Shown here: positions 29,534-39,220 of the stretch, one piece after another
Numbering within the stretch: the first letter of the stretch is position 1
Layout of the letters: every line of letters starts with the position of its first letter
DNA from: Thermoanaerobacter kivui
GTDB taxonomy: Bacteria; Bacillota; Thermoanaerobacteria; Thermoanaerobacterales; Thermoanaerobacteraceae
DNA: 64,000 nt
Direction of reading: 5' to 3'
NCBI RefSeq assembly: GCF_000763575.1
Contig: NZ_CP009170.1
Location: 2,009,501 to 2,073,500 of the forward strand
The notes under the pieces: model-generated
The model's input: only the letters and a program-made list of their open reading frames with translations
Databases searched by the model: none
What the model was told of the DNA's origin: nothing
Program-made: the position numbers and the translations under genes

Positions 29534-31367
29534 ATGCAAACTGCACCCCCTCTATATCCTCTCCGTTAAAAACTTTTTCAAATTCCTCCCCATTAAGTTT
29601 TTCTTTCTCAATAAGGGCTTTTGCTACTCTGTGAAGTTTATCCATATTCTCCTTTAGCAATGATTCTGCTCTTTTATACGCTTCCTCAATTATTCTCTTT
29701 ATTTCTCTATCAATTTCTGCAGCTACTTCTTCACTGTAATTTCTCGTTCTGCCTAAATCACGTCCTAAAAATACTTCTTCGCTTTTAGTGCCAAAAGTCA
29801 TAGGCCCTAATCTTTCGCTCATGCCGTACTCCGTAACCATCTTTCTCGCGATATTTGTTGCTCTTTCAATGTCATTTTGAGCACCCGTACTTACGTCATT
29901 CAACACCAAACTTTCTGCAACGCGTCCCCCTAAAAGATGAACTATCTCATCCATCATCTCAGATTTTGACATGTAATATTTATCCTCCTCAGGAAGAAGC
30001 ATGGTATAGCCTCCAGCTCTCCCTCTTGGGATTATCGTAACCTCATGGACAGGAGGAGTATTTGGCAGAAGCTTCGCTACAACGGCATGACCTGCTTCGT
30101 GGTATGCAACCAATTTCTTGTCTTTTTCAGACATAATCCTGCTTCTCTTTTCAGGTCCTGCTATCACTCTCGTTATAGCTTCTTCCAACTCTGCCATAGT
30201 TATCTGTTTAAGCCCTCTTCTTGCAGCTAAAAGGGCCGCCTCATTCATGAGGTTTTCAAGGTCTGCTCCTGTAAATCCAGGAGTTCTTCGTGCCAACACT
30301 TGCAATGACACGTCTGGAGCTAATGGTTTATTCCTTGAATGTATTTTTAATATCTCTTCTCTTCCTTTTATATCAGGAATTCCAACAGTAACATGTCTGT
30401 CAAATCTTCCAGGTCTTAAAAGAGCAGGGTCTAATATATCAGGTCTATTTGTAGCGGCAATCACAATTATGCCTTCATTGACGCTAAACCCGTCCATTTC
30501 AACTAATAGCTGGTTTAGTGTTTGCTCTCTTTCATCATGTCCGCCACCTAAACCTGCACCCCTTTGCCTTCCCACTGCATCTATCTCATCAATAAATACT
30601 ATACAAGGTGCATTTTTCTTTGCCTGGTCAAACAAATCTCTTACTCTGGCAGCACCTACACCGACAAACATCTCCACAAAGTCGGAGCCGCTTATGCTGA
30701 AAAATGGCACTCCTGCTTCTCCAGCCACAGCTTTTGCAAGAAGGGTTTTACCAGTACCCGGAGGACCTACTAAAAGCACGCCTTTAGGTATTCTCGCTCC
30801 AAGTTCAAGAAACTTCTTGGGATATTTTAGAAATTCAACAATTTCCTGAAGCTCTTCTTTTTCTTCATCTGCACCCGCAACGTCATTAAAAGTTACTCTT
30901 TTTTCTTTGTCTGTAACCATTCTGGCTCTACTTTTGCCAAAAGACATAACCTTGCTTCCTCCCCCACCCTGTGCCTGTTGCATAAAAACATACCAAAATA
31001 TAACAAAAATGACAATCAAAAATAGGGAAGGAAGCATTTGTACCCACCATGGCGGACCTACTTGTGGCTCACTTTTAAAATCCAGTTTCCCTTCTAAAAT
31101 ATAGGGATTTACAAAACTCATAAAGTTTGTTACATCTGGTACACGGCTCTTAAACTCGGTACCATTTTTTAATACACCTTTAACATCATTACCCACAAGG
31201 GTAATGCTTTTTACTTGATTGGCATCAATGTATTTTATTAGCTGTCCGTAATCAATATCGGTTATTGGTTCGGCGCTTTGAGAATACAATTGAACCATTG
31301 CGTAAATAGCTATAAATATTAATAAATAGAGCACCATGCTTCTAATTATCTTGTTATTATCGTTCAA
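29532..31367 (-). CDS. ftsH: ATP-dependent zinc metalloprotease FtsH
   Basis: 611 residues. Two N-terminal membrane helices flank a short extracytoplasmic domain; AAA module with Walker A GPPGTGKT, Walker B IVFIDEID and SRH; zinc site HEAGH followed by the third ligand region. Degrades membrane and regulatory proteins. Start set at TTG 31367 ([11 protein letters not shown]), preceded by GAAGGAGGGG; the longer frame would start inside that site. Part of the tilS-hpt-ftsH block. Confidence 0.97.
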   Translation of the reverse strand: MNDNNKIIRSMVLYLLIFIAIYAMVQLYSQSAEPITDIDYGQLIKYIDANQVKSITLVGNDVKGVLKNGTEFKSRVPDVTNFMSFVNPYILEGKLDFKSEPQVGPPWWVQMLPSLFLIVIFVIFWYVFMQQAQGGGGSKVMSFGKSRARMVTDKEKRVTFNDVAGADEEKEELQEIVEFLKYPKKFLELGARIPKGVLLVGPPGTGKTLLAKAVAGEAGVPFFSISGSDFVEMFVGVGAARVRDLFDQAKKNAPCIVFIDEIDAVGRQRGAGLGGGHDEREQTLNQLLVEMDGFSVNEGIIVIAATNRPDILDPALLRPGRFDRHVTVGIPDIKGREEILKIHSRNKPLAPDVSLQVLARRTPGFTGADLENLMNEAALLAARRGLKQITMAELEEAITRVIAGPEKRSRIMSEKDKKLVAYHEAGHAVVAKLLPNTPPVHEVTIIPRGRAGGYTMLLPEEDKYYMSKSEMMDEIVHLLGGRVAESLVLNDVSTGAQNDIERATNIARKMVTEYGMSERLGPMTFGTKSEEVFLGRDLGRTRNYSEEVAAEIDREIKRIIEEAYKRAESLLKENMDKLHRVAKALIEKEKLNGEEFEKVFNGEDIEGVQFA

Positions 31368-31437
31368 ATAAGGCCCCTCCTTCAAACAAGTCCCACTACT
31401 TTAATCTATAATATCATATCATCTCTAAAAAACCAAA

Positions 31438-31983
31438 TCATTTGTACAGTTCTGGTTTTAAAACACCTATAAAAGGAAGGTTTCTGTATTTTTCACAAAA
31501 ATCAAGCCCATAACCTACAACAAATTTATCTGGTATTTTAAAACCGCAATAATCCACTTTTACATCCGCTTCTCTTCTCTCAGGCTTATCGAGAATAGTG
31601 CAAATTTTTAAACTTTTAGGCTTTCTCCCTAACAAAGTTTCTCTCAAATATGAAAGAGTCAGACCGCTGTCTATAATGTCTTCCACTATAAGCACATCTT
31701 TGCCTTCAATGTTTATGTCAAGGTCTTTAATTATTTTCACTATACCTGAAGAACGAGTAGAATTACCATAACTGGACACAGCCATGAAATCTATTGCCAA
31801 TGGCAAATCTATAGCACGGGATAAATCGGCCATAAACATTATGGCTCCTTTTAAAACTCCTATAAGAACAAGGTCCTTCCCTTCATAATCTTTTGTTATA
31901 ATTTTTCCTAATTCATCCACTTTTTCTTTAATTTGTTCTTCTGTTATCAAAATTTCCTGTATATCTTGCTCAGGGCTCGCCAT
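31438..31983 (-). CDS. hpt: hypoxanthine phosphoribosyltransferase
   Basis: 181 residues. PRPP loop [17 protein letters not shown], and [18 protein letters not shown]. Salvages hypoxanthine and guanine. ATG with AGGAGG; 18 bases after tilS, as in Bacillus where TilS and HprT interact and control ftsH. Confidence 0.96.
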   Translation of the reverse strand: MASPEQDIQEILITEEQIKEKVDELGKIITKDYEGKDLVLIGVLKGAIMFMADLSRAIDLPLAIDFMAVSSYGNSTRSSGIVKIIKDLDINIEGKDVLIVEDIIDSGLTLSYLRETLLGRKPKSLKICTILDKPERREADVKVDYCGFKIPDKFVVGYGLDFCEKYRNLPFIGVLKPELYK

Positions 31984-32001
31984 AACTTTACCTCCTACTT
32001 T

Positions 32002-33378
32002 TTAATATTTTGTATACTGTATGATGACAACTTTTTTTGTGTTTTCATCTACTTTAAATTTATCACTCATTCTGTACCCCACAACCCATACAATTTCATT
32101 GCCTATTGCTATTAGAGGAATTTCATCCCTTATTTCGCGAGGTATTTTCTCATCGACGAAAAACTCTTTCAATTTTTTACTACCTTTCATGTTAATAGGA
32201 GAAATGACATCTCCTGGCTGCCTGCTTCTAACTACAACTTCTCCCTGCATCTTATTATAGTCAAAAACCTTTTTGTATTTTCCTGTATTAAAATTTTTTA
32301 CTTCATCTATCTCTGTAACAGTTGTCTCAAATCGTCCAATACCCTCTATTTCTGTAACTCCTGGAATACTTAATTTGTTCCAAAAAGGTTTTATCTCTTT
32401 TGGTTTTACTTTTCTCATTATAAGATTATTATAACTTTTTAGCACTTCAATTTCAAAGGGTAAGTCGACTTTTGAAGAAGTTTGTTTATCCAAAAGGCTT
32501 AACACATCTTCTACGTGAATATATTCCAATCCGTAGAAATCTCCCTTTAACTTTTGATACATAAGTCTTACTATTCTTCTTTGAATAGCAATGTGTTGGG
32601 ATTTTAATTCCTCTATATCAGCCAAAACCTCATCCTGTTTGTGAGTGCAAACTTCATCAAAAAGTTTTTCACTCTCTTTTTCTAAGTACTCATTTTCCTC
32701 TAAAATAATTTTCGACATCCTATAAATATTTTCTACTATATCGACATCAAAAATTTTGTTTATGTAAGGAATTAAACTAAGCCTTATTTTGTTTCTTTTG
32801 TAAAATTCTTTATAATTTGTCACATCTATTACTGGTTGTAGACCTCTTTCTCTAAGGTAATTTTCTATTTCCTCTCTCTCTATCTTTATAAGAGGCCTTA
32901 TAATATTGCCATTTACAGGCTTTATTCCAACAAGCCCTGTCACACCTGAACCCCTTATAATGTTTAAAAACACTGTCTCTACTAAATCGTTTTTATTATG
33001 GGCTACTGCTATTTTATTAGCTTTTACTTCCTTTAACACTTGATTAAAAGCTTCATACCTTACCAGACGGCCTGCCTCTTCCTCTGAATATCCCTTTTCT
33101 TTAGCAATTGATTTTACATCCCTTTCAAATAAAAAAAATGGGACGTTTAATTTGCGGCACAATTCTTCAACAAATCGCGCATCCCTCTTTGCATCCTCGC
33201 CTCTTATCATATGATTTACATGGACCACATACAACTTTACATGGAAAACATCTTTCAAGTTGTACAAAATGTCAAACATACAGAGGGAGTCAGGTCCTCC
33301 AGATACACCCATCACAATACCATCATCTTTTTCAATCATTTTGTATTTTTTAATAGTAGAGACAACTTTCTCAATCAT
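32002..33378 (-). CDS. tilS: tRNA(Ile)-lysidine synthase
   Basis: 458 residues. ATP-pyrophosphatase loop SGGPDS near residue 26, followed by the HNKNDLVETVFLNIIRGSG motif, then TilS_C (VRSRQPGDVISPINMKGSKKLKEFFVD). Converts the C34 of tRNA-Ile(CAU) to lysidine. ATG with AAGGGGAT. Confidence 0.96.
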   Translation of the reverse strand: MIEKVVSTIKKYKMIEKDDGIVMGVSGGPDSLCMFDILYNLKDVFHVKLYVVHVNHMIRGEDAKRDARFVEELCRKLNVPFFLFERDVKSIAKEKGYSEEEAGRLVRYEAFNQVLKEVKANKIAVAHNKNDLVETVFLNIIRGSGVTGLVGIKPVNGNIIRPLIKIEREEIENYLRERGLQPVIDVTNYKEFYKRNKIRLSLIPYINKIFDVDIVENIYRMSKIILEENEYLEKESEKLFDEVCTHKQDEVLADIEELKSQHIAIQRRIVRLMYQKLKGDFYGLEYIHVEDVLSLLDKQTSSKVDLPFEIEVLKSYNNLIMRKVKPKEIKPFWNKLSIPGVTEIEGIGRFETTVTEIDEVKNFNTGKYKKVFDYNKMQGEVVVRSRQPGDVISPINMKGSKKLKEFFVDEKIPREIRDEIPLIAIGNEIVWVVGYRMSDKFKVDENTKKVVIIQYTKY

Positions 33379-33501
33379 TTTTATCCCCTTGTTACGATAT
33401 TAGATATATTCCATGACTATATAATGATATACAATATTATATAATATCACATCCTCCAAATCAAATATCTTTAGCACAAAGCTTATATAAAGTTATATCA
33501 T

Positions 33502-34089
33502 CTATTCAGCTTTGCTGTATTCACTTTCCAAAAAGCTAATGGCCTTTCTTATGGCAAAAGCAATAGAAGGATTTAAAGAAATAAGGTGTATGTCGGTTTT
33601 CCCCTTTCTTCCTTTAAGGGGTTTGAAAAGTTTTACTACACTTATTTTTGATTTGTCAAGCCTATTTTTCATAATGTTATTTGCATCCATTAAAATAGCA
33701 ATCTTCAAATCTATATTATCAGTTAATCTTTCTATATAATCTACAATCTGTACCCTTACGTTCGGATTTATTTCTTCTAAGCTTTTTCCAAGAATATTTT
33801 TAAGTTCACTGTTAACAGCTTTATGTAAAGTCATTTGAACAGACTTTTGCGTCACCATCATCAAAGACTTTCGCAAAAACTCAATAGGAACAATGTCATA
33901 AGTACCTTCCCCATTTTTCGCTATTTCAATAATCTGTTGTGCACAAAGGCTGTTTTCTTCCGGCAATATGCCTATAGCATTTACAATTATCCCTTTTTCT
34001 CTCGCTTCTTTCACAGCCTCCGCCGAATTTTCATCAATGTTTGACTTGCCATCCGTCACAACTGTGATTTGTTTTAAAATTCTTGACAC
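33502..34089 (-). CDS. VWA-domain protein downstream of spoIIE (YabS-like)
   Basis: 195 residues. KQITVVTDGKSNIDENSAEAVKEAREKGIIVNAIGI looks like the second half of a von Willebrand A domain; a helical segment follows. The MIDAS first motif (DxSxS) is absent, so the protein is shorter than complete VWA proteins. Position after spoIIE matches Bacillus yabS. Start GTG 34089 with GGAGGG. Confidence 0.7.
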   Translation of the reverse strand: MSRILKQITVVTDGKSNIDENSAEAVKEAREKGIIVNAIGILPEENSLCAQQIIEIAKNGEGTYDIVPIEFLRKSLMMVTQKSVQMTLHKAVNSELKNILGKSLEEINPNVRVQIVDYIERLTDNIDLKIAILMDANNIMKNRLDKSKISVVKLFKPLKGRKGKTDIHLISLNPSIAFAIRKAISFLESEYSKAE

Positions 34090-34177
34090 AAAAAATCCCT
34101 CCACAAATTGGTCATTTTTAGTTACTCACTATATTTTCTCCATTTTGTGGAAGGATTATTCAGATGCAGTGTCATTC

Positions 34178-36526
34178 TTAAATTTTTTTCCATATCTTTG
34201 AAACCAAAATTGTCATATCATCTTTAGGATTGTTATCACACAATTCAAGGCACCTTTTCATTAAAATTTCCGCCATGTCTTGAGAATTTCTCACAGAAAT
34301 TTCACTGACTAACCTAGAAAAACCTATCTCTTTATCTTTTTCAAAACATTCCAAAACACCATCAGTAATCAATATTACAAAGTCTCCGTCTTTTAACTTT
34401 CTTTCATGTATGTCGGCATCAATATCCTCTAATATGCCTATTGGAAGAGAACTGGACTCAATAATTTCAACATCATTTCCTCTTTTAATGAAAGTAGCAC
34501 AAGAGCCAATTTTGATAAACTCTGCTTCGCCAGTAAATTTGTCTAAAAACATTATATCAACCGTAGAAAACATCTCTTCAGCAGACCTCAAAGCTAATAC
34601 AGAGTTCAACGTCTGAATGACTAAATGCTTGTCAAATCCTGCTTCTATAAATTTTTCAAGAAGTGAAATAGTAGTGCTGCTTTCAGAAGCAGCTTTATAC
34701 CCAAATCCCATTCCATCGCTTAATGCGGCCATATATTTTCCGCCTTCCAACTCCATAAAAGAATAAGTGTCTCCAGAAATTTTGTTTTTTGATTTGCTGA
34801 CCCTGCTTATACCCGTTGAAACCTGCAAGCTTTCTGCTCTTGTAAGCTTAAGTACACATCTTCCTGTATGGTCTATAGAACAAATCCTATTTTTCCTTTC
34901 GTACCTTTCCCCTATTATTTCAGAAACAATTGGCACAATTTTTTTATCGCATTCTCTTGTAGCATAACAAGCCTTTTTGTATATTTTTACATTAATATTT
35001 CCTTCTCCTGCATCATATATTATGACATCCTCTACCGGTATACCTTTTTTGTCCAGCTCCACCATCATTATTTGCTCTAATTCATCTTTAAAAGCAATGT
35101 TCATGCTGATGTCATCAGCTATGTTAGATATAGCATCAGAAACCCCTTTTAACTGGTTGGCAATCAACCCTTTTGCGTCTTTTAACCTTTCTCTCCACTG
35201 CATGTTTATTTTATAAATCCCTAAATAGTACTTGGTAGTGCTCATAAGCTCAGAAAATCTTATGCACTTTCTATACAATCTATTGTTTTCAAGGTTACCT
35301 GAACCCTCAAGATGTTCTATTATTTCAAACATACTTTTGTAAGTATTGTAAAATTCCTTGTCCCAACAGGTTTTGTACATCACACATTGGGTACAAGTTC
35401 TATTTGCAATCTCTTCAAACAAATAAGAAATGTCTTTGTGGTCAAGTACCTTTTCGTTCACCTGCTTAAAACTCTTAGAAAGTTCATCAAACACCTTGGA
35501 ATACTCTTTTAACCTATCCGTCACCACTTCTTTTAACTTTTCATTGTAATTTCTGTGATTTAAGCGCCTATTTCCCTTTACTATCTCCTCTGCCTTTGTA
35601 AAATATTTTTTAGGAAGTGCGACAAACATCAACGAAGCTAAAGAAAGGTCATAAGGATTTACAAGAATATTCATATTAGTAGTTACATAAAATGTAATAA
35701 TAAAGACGGCTGTCACAAATCCCAAAACTACCCCTAACCTATTTAATTTTTTTAAACTGCCAGATAGCAACCCCGCAAAACCAAATAACCCTATAGATAC
35801 TGGCATTTGAAGAAAAGACAAACTGCCAATAAGCCCTATAGTTGTACCTACACTGGCTCCTACGCCAGCACCGCCTATATACGAACTTAAAAGTATTATA
35901 AAAACTCCAAATATACCATTTAAACTAAATTTCCACACATTTAAATGATTAAGTCCTAGTATGATAAGACCTACTAATATGCTTAAAGAGATTAACTCCT
36001 CATTTGATATAATTTTTCTGTTTGTGCTCAAAATCAGCGCAACAGCTTGACTAAATACAAACACCATCAGCATTGCAGTTACTGCTTCATATAAACTCAT
36101 GATAATGTCAAAAAGTAAAAAACCATAAGTGTAGCTAAACAAAACGCCTGAAACAAAAAGAGAAACAAAAGTAATCAAAGAAACTTTTATGGTGTTTTGC
36201 GGTTTAATTTTAAAAATACTTTCCAGTAAAAAAATCAGTACAAGTGCTAAAAGATATTTAAAATTATTTACGTTGTGCAAAGTCAATACTCCTAACAAAA
36301 TGCCAATTCCTACAAGGGAATACCTTTTTTTATGCATCATGGCAACAGCAAAAAAAGCAATCCCGAAAGGTAAAAGATTGTCAAAAATAGCAGCTCTCCC
36401 CATAAAAAAACCCACAATTGACAGCAAAATAATTTGGCGCACATCTTTAGATATGTTTCTCTCTTTATTTTCAGTTTGGTGAATTTTTGCAACTCGATTA
36501 TAAGGTAAAACATTTGTGTTTTGCAT
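34178..36526 (-). CDS. spoIIE: stage II sporulation protein E, PP2C-type phosphatase
   Basis: 782 residues. About ten membrane helices in the first ~300 residues, a central FtsZ-interacting region, and a C-terminal PPM/PP2C domain (GDTYSFMELEGGKYMAALSDGMGFG, MFLDKFTGEAEFIKIGS, FVILITDGVLE). Dephosphorylates SpoIIAA to activate sigma F and helps polar septation. ATG with GAGGTGG. Confidence 0.97.
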   Translation of the reverse strand: MQNTNVLPYNRVAKIHQTENKERNISKDVRQIILLSIVGFFMGRAAIFDNLLPFGIAFFAVAMMHKKRYSLVGIGILLGVLTLHNVNNFKYLLALVLIFLLESIFKIKPQNTIKVSLITFVSLFVSGVLFSYTYGFLLFDIIMSLYEAVTAMLMVFVFSQAVALILSTNRKIISNEELISLSILVGLIILGLNHLNVWKFSLNGIFGVFIILLSSYIGGAGVGASVGTTIGLIGSLSFLQMPVSIGLFGFAGLLSGSLKKLNRLGVVLGFVTAVFIITFYVTTNMNILVNPYDLSLASLMFVALPKKYFTKAEEIVKGNRRLNHRNYNEKLKEVVTDRLKEYSKVFDELSKSFKQVNEKVLDHKDISYLFEEIANRTCTQCVMYKTCWDKEFYNTYKSMFEIIEHLEGSGNLENNRLYRKCIRFSELMSTTKYYLGIYKINMQWRERLKDAKGLIANQLKGVSDAISNIADDISMNIAFKDELEQIMMVELDKKGIPVEDVIIYDAGEGNINVKIYKKACYATRECDKKIVPIVSEIIGERYERKNRICSIDHTGRCVLKLTRAESLQVSTGISRVSKSKNKISGDTYSFMELEGGKYMAALSDGMGFGYKAASESSTTISLLEKFIEAGFDKHLVIQTLNSVLALRSAEEMFSTVDIMFLDKFTGEAEFIKIGSCATFIKRGNDVEIIESSSLPIGILEDIDADIHERKLKDGDFVILITDGVLECFEKDKEIGFSRLVSEISVRNSQDMAEILMKRCLELCDNNPKDDMTILVSKIWKKI

Positions 36527-36557
36527 AAATTAACCACCACCTCTTATTTTTTTCTTA

Positions 36558-36623
36558 ATTATATCACCGAGGCGATGGATTAATTTGTTATTTTTTGTTA
36601 TAAATGTAATTTTTCTTTCGACA
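36558..36623 (-). promoter_or_regulatory. spoIIE promoter region with Spo0A-type box
   Basis: Minus-strand -10 TATAAT at 36563-36558 about 30 bases before the start codon, and TGTCGAA (Spo0A box form TGNCGAA) at 36623-36617. No good -35 is seen, as expected for an activated promoter, but the box is farther upstream than in Bacillus. Confidence 0.4.
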
Positions 36624-36632
36624 TAAAAAAAT

Positions 36633-36656
36633 AATGCCGCAGCTTTGTGCGACATT
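36633..36656 (-). terminator. tRNA-Glu terminator
   Basis: AATGUCGCA/UGCGGCAUU stem with a 6-base loop and A/T-run TTATTTTTTT on the minus strand, just after the tRNA. Confidence 0.75.
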
Positions 36657-36672
36657 TTATTCTAAAATTAAA

Positions 36673-36747
36673 TGGTGACCCCGACGGGATTCGAACCCGT
36701 GTTGCCGCCGTGAAAGGGCGGTGTCTTAACCACTTGACCACGGGGCC
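36673..36747 (-). tRNA. tRNA-Glu (UUC)
   Basis: 75 bases with encoded CCA. Acceptor GGCCCCG pairs with CGGGGTC; anticodon stem CCGCC/GGCGG encloses CTTTCAC with anticodon TTC; T-loop GGTTCGAATCC is standard. Confidence 0.97.
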
Positions 36748-36817
36748 CCAAAGACATTTCTTATTTTATCATATTTTGTTGGATTGTCAACAATAAATTT
36801 TTTCCCTTAAATTGTTG

Positions 36818-37345
36818 TTACTTCTTACACAAAAATATGTCTGCCTTTTCAGAATTTTTAATTTCGCCCGTCAATCCATAAGTGTTTTTCAAATATTCTT
36901 CAATATCTTCAATGCTTATTTTAGCTTCGTGATGTCCGCCCCTCTCTCGATGCCTTTCAGCCACTATTTCTTTTCCATATTCATTTAATTCTGATATAAG
37001 TATGCTTCCACCCTTTTTGCACACCCTCACCATCTCATCAAGCACTTTCTTATAATCTGTCATGTGGTGCATTGCATTGTATGTAGCCACAACATCGAAG
37101 GTCTCGTCTAAAAAAGGAAGGTTATGAGCATCACCGTGAATCAGCAACACATTTTCTAAATCTCCATTTTGGCGCAGATTTTGCTCCGCTCTTTTTAAAG
37201 CCTCCACATTGTACTCAATAGAAACCACTTGATATCCGTATTGAGATAAAGCAGCTGCCATGCGTCCACTTCCTGTGCCAATATCAAGAGCTTTGCCACT
37301 GCCCCTTCCCAACATTTCTACAGCATTTCTGACATCTATTTCCAT
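36818..37345 (-). CDS. class I SAM-dependent methyltransferase
   Basis: 175 residues. SAM-binding motif ALDIGTGSGRMAAAL near residue 20 and DVVATYNAMHHMTDY. The fold is complete but short; substrate unknown. ATG with GGGGTGAT. Lies between tRNA-Glu and the EamA gene. Confidence 0.85.
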   Translation of the reverse strand: MEIDVRNAVEMLGRGSGKALDIGTGSGRMAAALSQYGYQVVSIEYNVEALKRAEQNLRQNGDLENVLLIHGDAHNLPFLDETFDVVATYNAMHHMTDYKKVLDEMVRVCKKGGSILISELNEYGKEIVAERHRERGGHHEAKISIEDIEEYLKNTYGLTGEIKNSEKADIFLCKK

Positions 37346-37442
37346 AATATCACCCCAAAAAGCAACTGTGTAAGTATATTATATCTCATAATATCTTATT
37401 TTTACACTTTAACAAAAAATAAAAACATGTTATACTAATTAA

Positions 37443-37500
37443 AGTACAAATAAAATCACTCCTCTATAGTAAATGCGGTATTATTTACCGCATTCTTTTT
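37443..37500 (+). ncRNA. candidate small RNA with own promoter and terminator
   Basis: Plus strand: -35 TTAACA (37409-37414), 16 bases, extended -10 TGTTATACT (TATACT at 37431-37436). Transcript of about 58 bases ends in AATGCGGTA-TTATT-TACCGCATT followed by CTTTTT. No start codon with a ribosome site lies inside. Antisense to no known gene. Confidence 0.4.
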
Positions 37501-37578
37501 ATAATCCAATATGCCCCCATATGGTATGGGGTTATGTTAAAAGTATATCACATCTTTCCTCACATGTAAATACTCTCT

Positions 37579-38520
37579 TTAATGGATTTCTTCTGAAGGT
37601 ATAGTCATTTCAGATACCCTTCCAAAATAGTTTGTTCCCCATACTCCTATCAATATCATAATAGCCCCTATCACATGATACCAATAAAAAGCTTCATGTC
37701 TTATAGTTATCCCCGCTATTATGGAAATCACCGTGGTCAAATTTGCGAAAACCGAAGCTTGAGACGCAGGCAATTTTGAAAGAGCGTAATTGTTTAAAAA
37801 ATAGGCTACTATAGAAGATAAAATCCCTAAGTATAGCACAGGAATAAGTACTTTGTAATTAGTTAAATTGCTAAAATATTGAGAAAGAGAATATCCTTTT
37901 GACATTCTATCAATCAAATTTAAAATATTAAAAGCTATTGCTCCAAGCCACATCATCACAAAAGTTATCTCAATAGGTGAAAATTCCAAAGAAGACTTCC
38001 TTGCTAAAATACTGTAAAAAGCTGCAGATAAGACTGCTCCCAATAGGAATAAAAATCCCATGATTGAAGTATTACGGCTTTCTATTCCTGTCATAAAGAT
38101 TATAAAGACAACGCCTGTGACAGATAAAAGAATAAATAAAAGCTGGTATAAAGAGGGCCTTTCCTTTAAAAATACCGCCGCCAAAGCGGTAACAGCAACA
38201 GGAATTAAAGCTATCATCAAACCAGAAAGAGAAGAGGATGTATATTTTACACCATATGTTTCAAATATAAAATACACAACAGGCTCTGATAGAGACAATA
38301 AAAACAATGGCCACAGATTTTTCCCTCTATAATTAAGTTTAATAATTCCAAATACCCACAAAAGAGTAATCATAAATGCTGCAAGTAAAAAACGATAAGC
38401 TATAAGCTCCATAGGAGATGCCACTTCAAGCCCCATCGCCGTAAACATAAAAGAAAAGCCAAAAATTGATGCCATTCCTATTCCTGCTAAATAAGGATAA
38501 TAACTCTTTATTCTTTCCAA
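37579..38520 (-). CDS. EamA/DMT-family transporter
   Basis: 313 residues, ten predicted helices in two EamA repeats. Drug/metabolite exporter superfamily; substrate unknown. Start set at TTG 38520, eight bases after GGAGG; GTG at 38529 would overlap the site. Divergent from the sigma-factor operon. Confidence 0.88.
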   Translation of the reverse strand: MERIKSYYPYLAGIGMASIFGFSFMFTAMGLEVASPMELIAYRFLLAAFMITLLWVFGIIKLNYRGKNLWPLFLLSLSEPVVYFIFETYGVKYTSSSLSGLMIALIPVAVTALAAVFLKERPSLYQLLFILLSVTGVVFIIFMTGIESRNTSIMGFLFLLGAVLSAAFYSILARKSSLEFSPIEITFVMMWLGAIAFNILNLIDRMSKGYSLSQYFSNLTNYKVLIPVLYLGILSSIVAYFLNNYALSKLPASQASVFANLTTVISIIAGITIRHEAFYWYHVIGAIMILIGVWGTNYFGRVSEMTIPSEEIH

Positions 38521-38590
38521 ACTTAACACCTCCGCACCTTTTTAAAAACACCGATATAATTATATAGCACTTCCCACAAAAAATAAAATC

Positions 38591-38655
38591 CAGACGAAGG
38601 GGACGGTTCCTTTTATCTGAAAAATTCAGACAAGAGGAACCGTCCCCTTCGTCTG
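38591..38655. repeat. 21-bp inverted repeat of the GGGGACGGTTCC type
   Basis: CAGACGAAGGGGACGGTTCCT and its exact complement enclose a 23-base loop that itself holds TCTGA/TCAGA. It is much more GC-rich than the neighbours and lies between two divergent promoters. The sequence is like dispersed repeats I recall from clostridial genomes. Confidence 0.85.
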
Positions 38656-38717
38656 AAAAGTTTTTGTCACAAAATTGGTTTTAGATGTGTTATTATTAGT
38701 GAAAAGACATAGGGGAG

Positions 38718-39218
38718 GTGTTCAAAATAGAGGAAAGTTTCAAAGATATCTTTGAAAAATACTATCCAAAAGTCTTAAAACAAATTTCATGGATGATAAA
38801 AGACGAATTTAAAGCGGAGGACATCGCCCAAGAAGTTTTTATAAAATTTTTTAAAAACCCTCCCCGGTACAATGAAAATATAGGAGGTTGGTTATCCAAA
38901 GTGGCAATAAATCATGCCTTGAATTATATCCGCAGTGAAAAAAACACAAAAACAAGAGAACTGGAAGTTTTTAAAAACACGCAAGAGGAATTTTTTGAAG
39001 ACCCTGAAGAAATAGCAATTAAAAGGTTTGAAAGAGCTAAAGTGAAAGAAGTCCTCCTAAAAATGAGTAAAAGAGATATGATGTGTCTAATACTTAAACA
39101 TTCAGGATATAGTTACGAAGAAATAGCAATATCATTGGGAATTAAGAAAACCTCCGTCGGCACAACCATAGCAAGAGCACAAAAAAAGTTTAAAGAATTA
39201 TATGAAAAGGAGGTGTAA
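38718..39218 (+). CDS. ECF-type RNA polymerase sigma factor
   Basis: 166 residues. Region 2 (YYPKVLKQISWMIKDEFKAEDIAQEVFIKFF) and region 4 (MSKRDMMCLILKHSGYSYEEIAISLGIKKTSVGTTIARAQKKF). Directs transcription of its regulon, probably including its own operon. GTG at 38718 abuts GGGGAGG with no spacing, so the true start is uncertain; an ATA codon eight bases after that site is better spaced but non-canonical. Followed two bases later by the anti-sigma gene. Confidence 0.9.
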   Translation: MFKIEESFKDIFEKYYPKVLKQISWMIKDEFKAEDIAQEVFIKFFKNPPRYNENIGGWLSKVAINHALNYIRSEKNTKTRELEVFKNTQEEFFEDPEEIAIKRFERAKVKEVLLKMSKRDMMCLILKHSGYSYEEIAISLGIKKTSVGTTIARAQKKFKELYEKEV

Positions 39219-39220
39219 GT

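Noticed and set aside
30118-30849. 243-codon plus-strand frame opposite ftsH
   Set aside because: Antisense to the conserved AAA domain; composition is that of a shadow frame.
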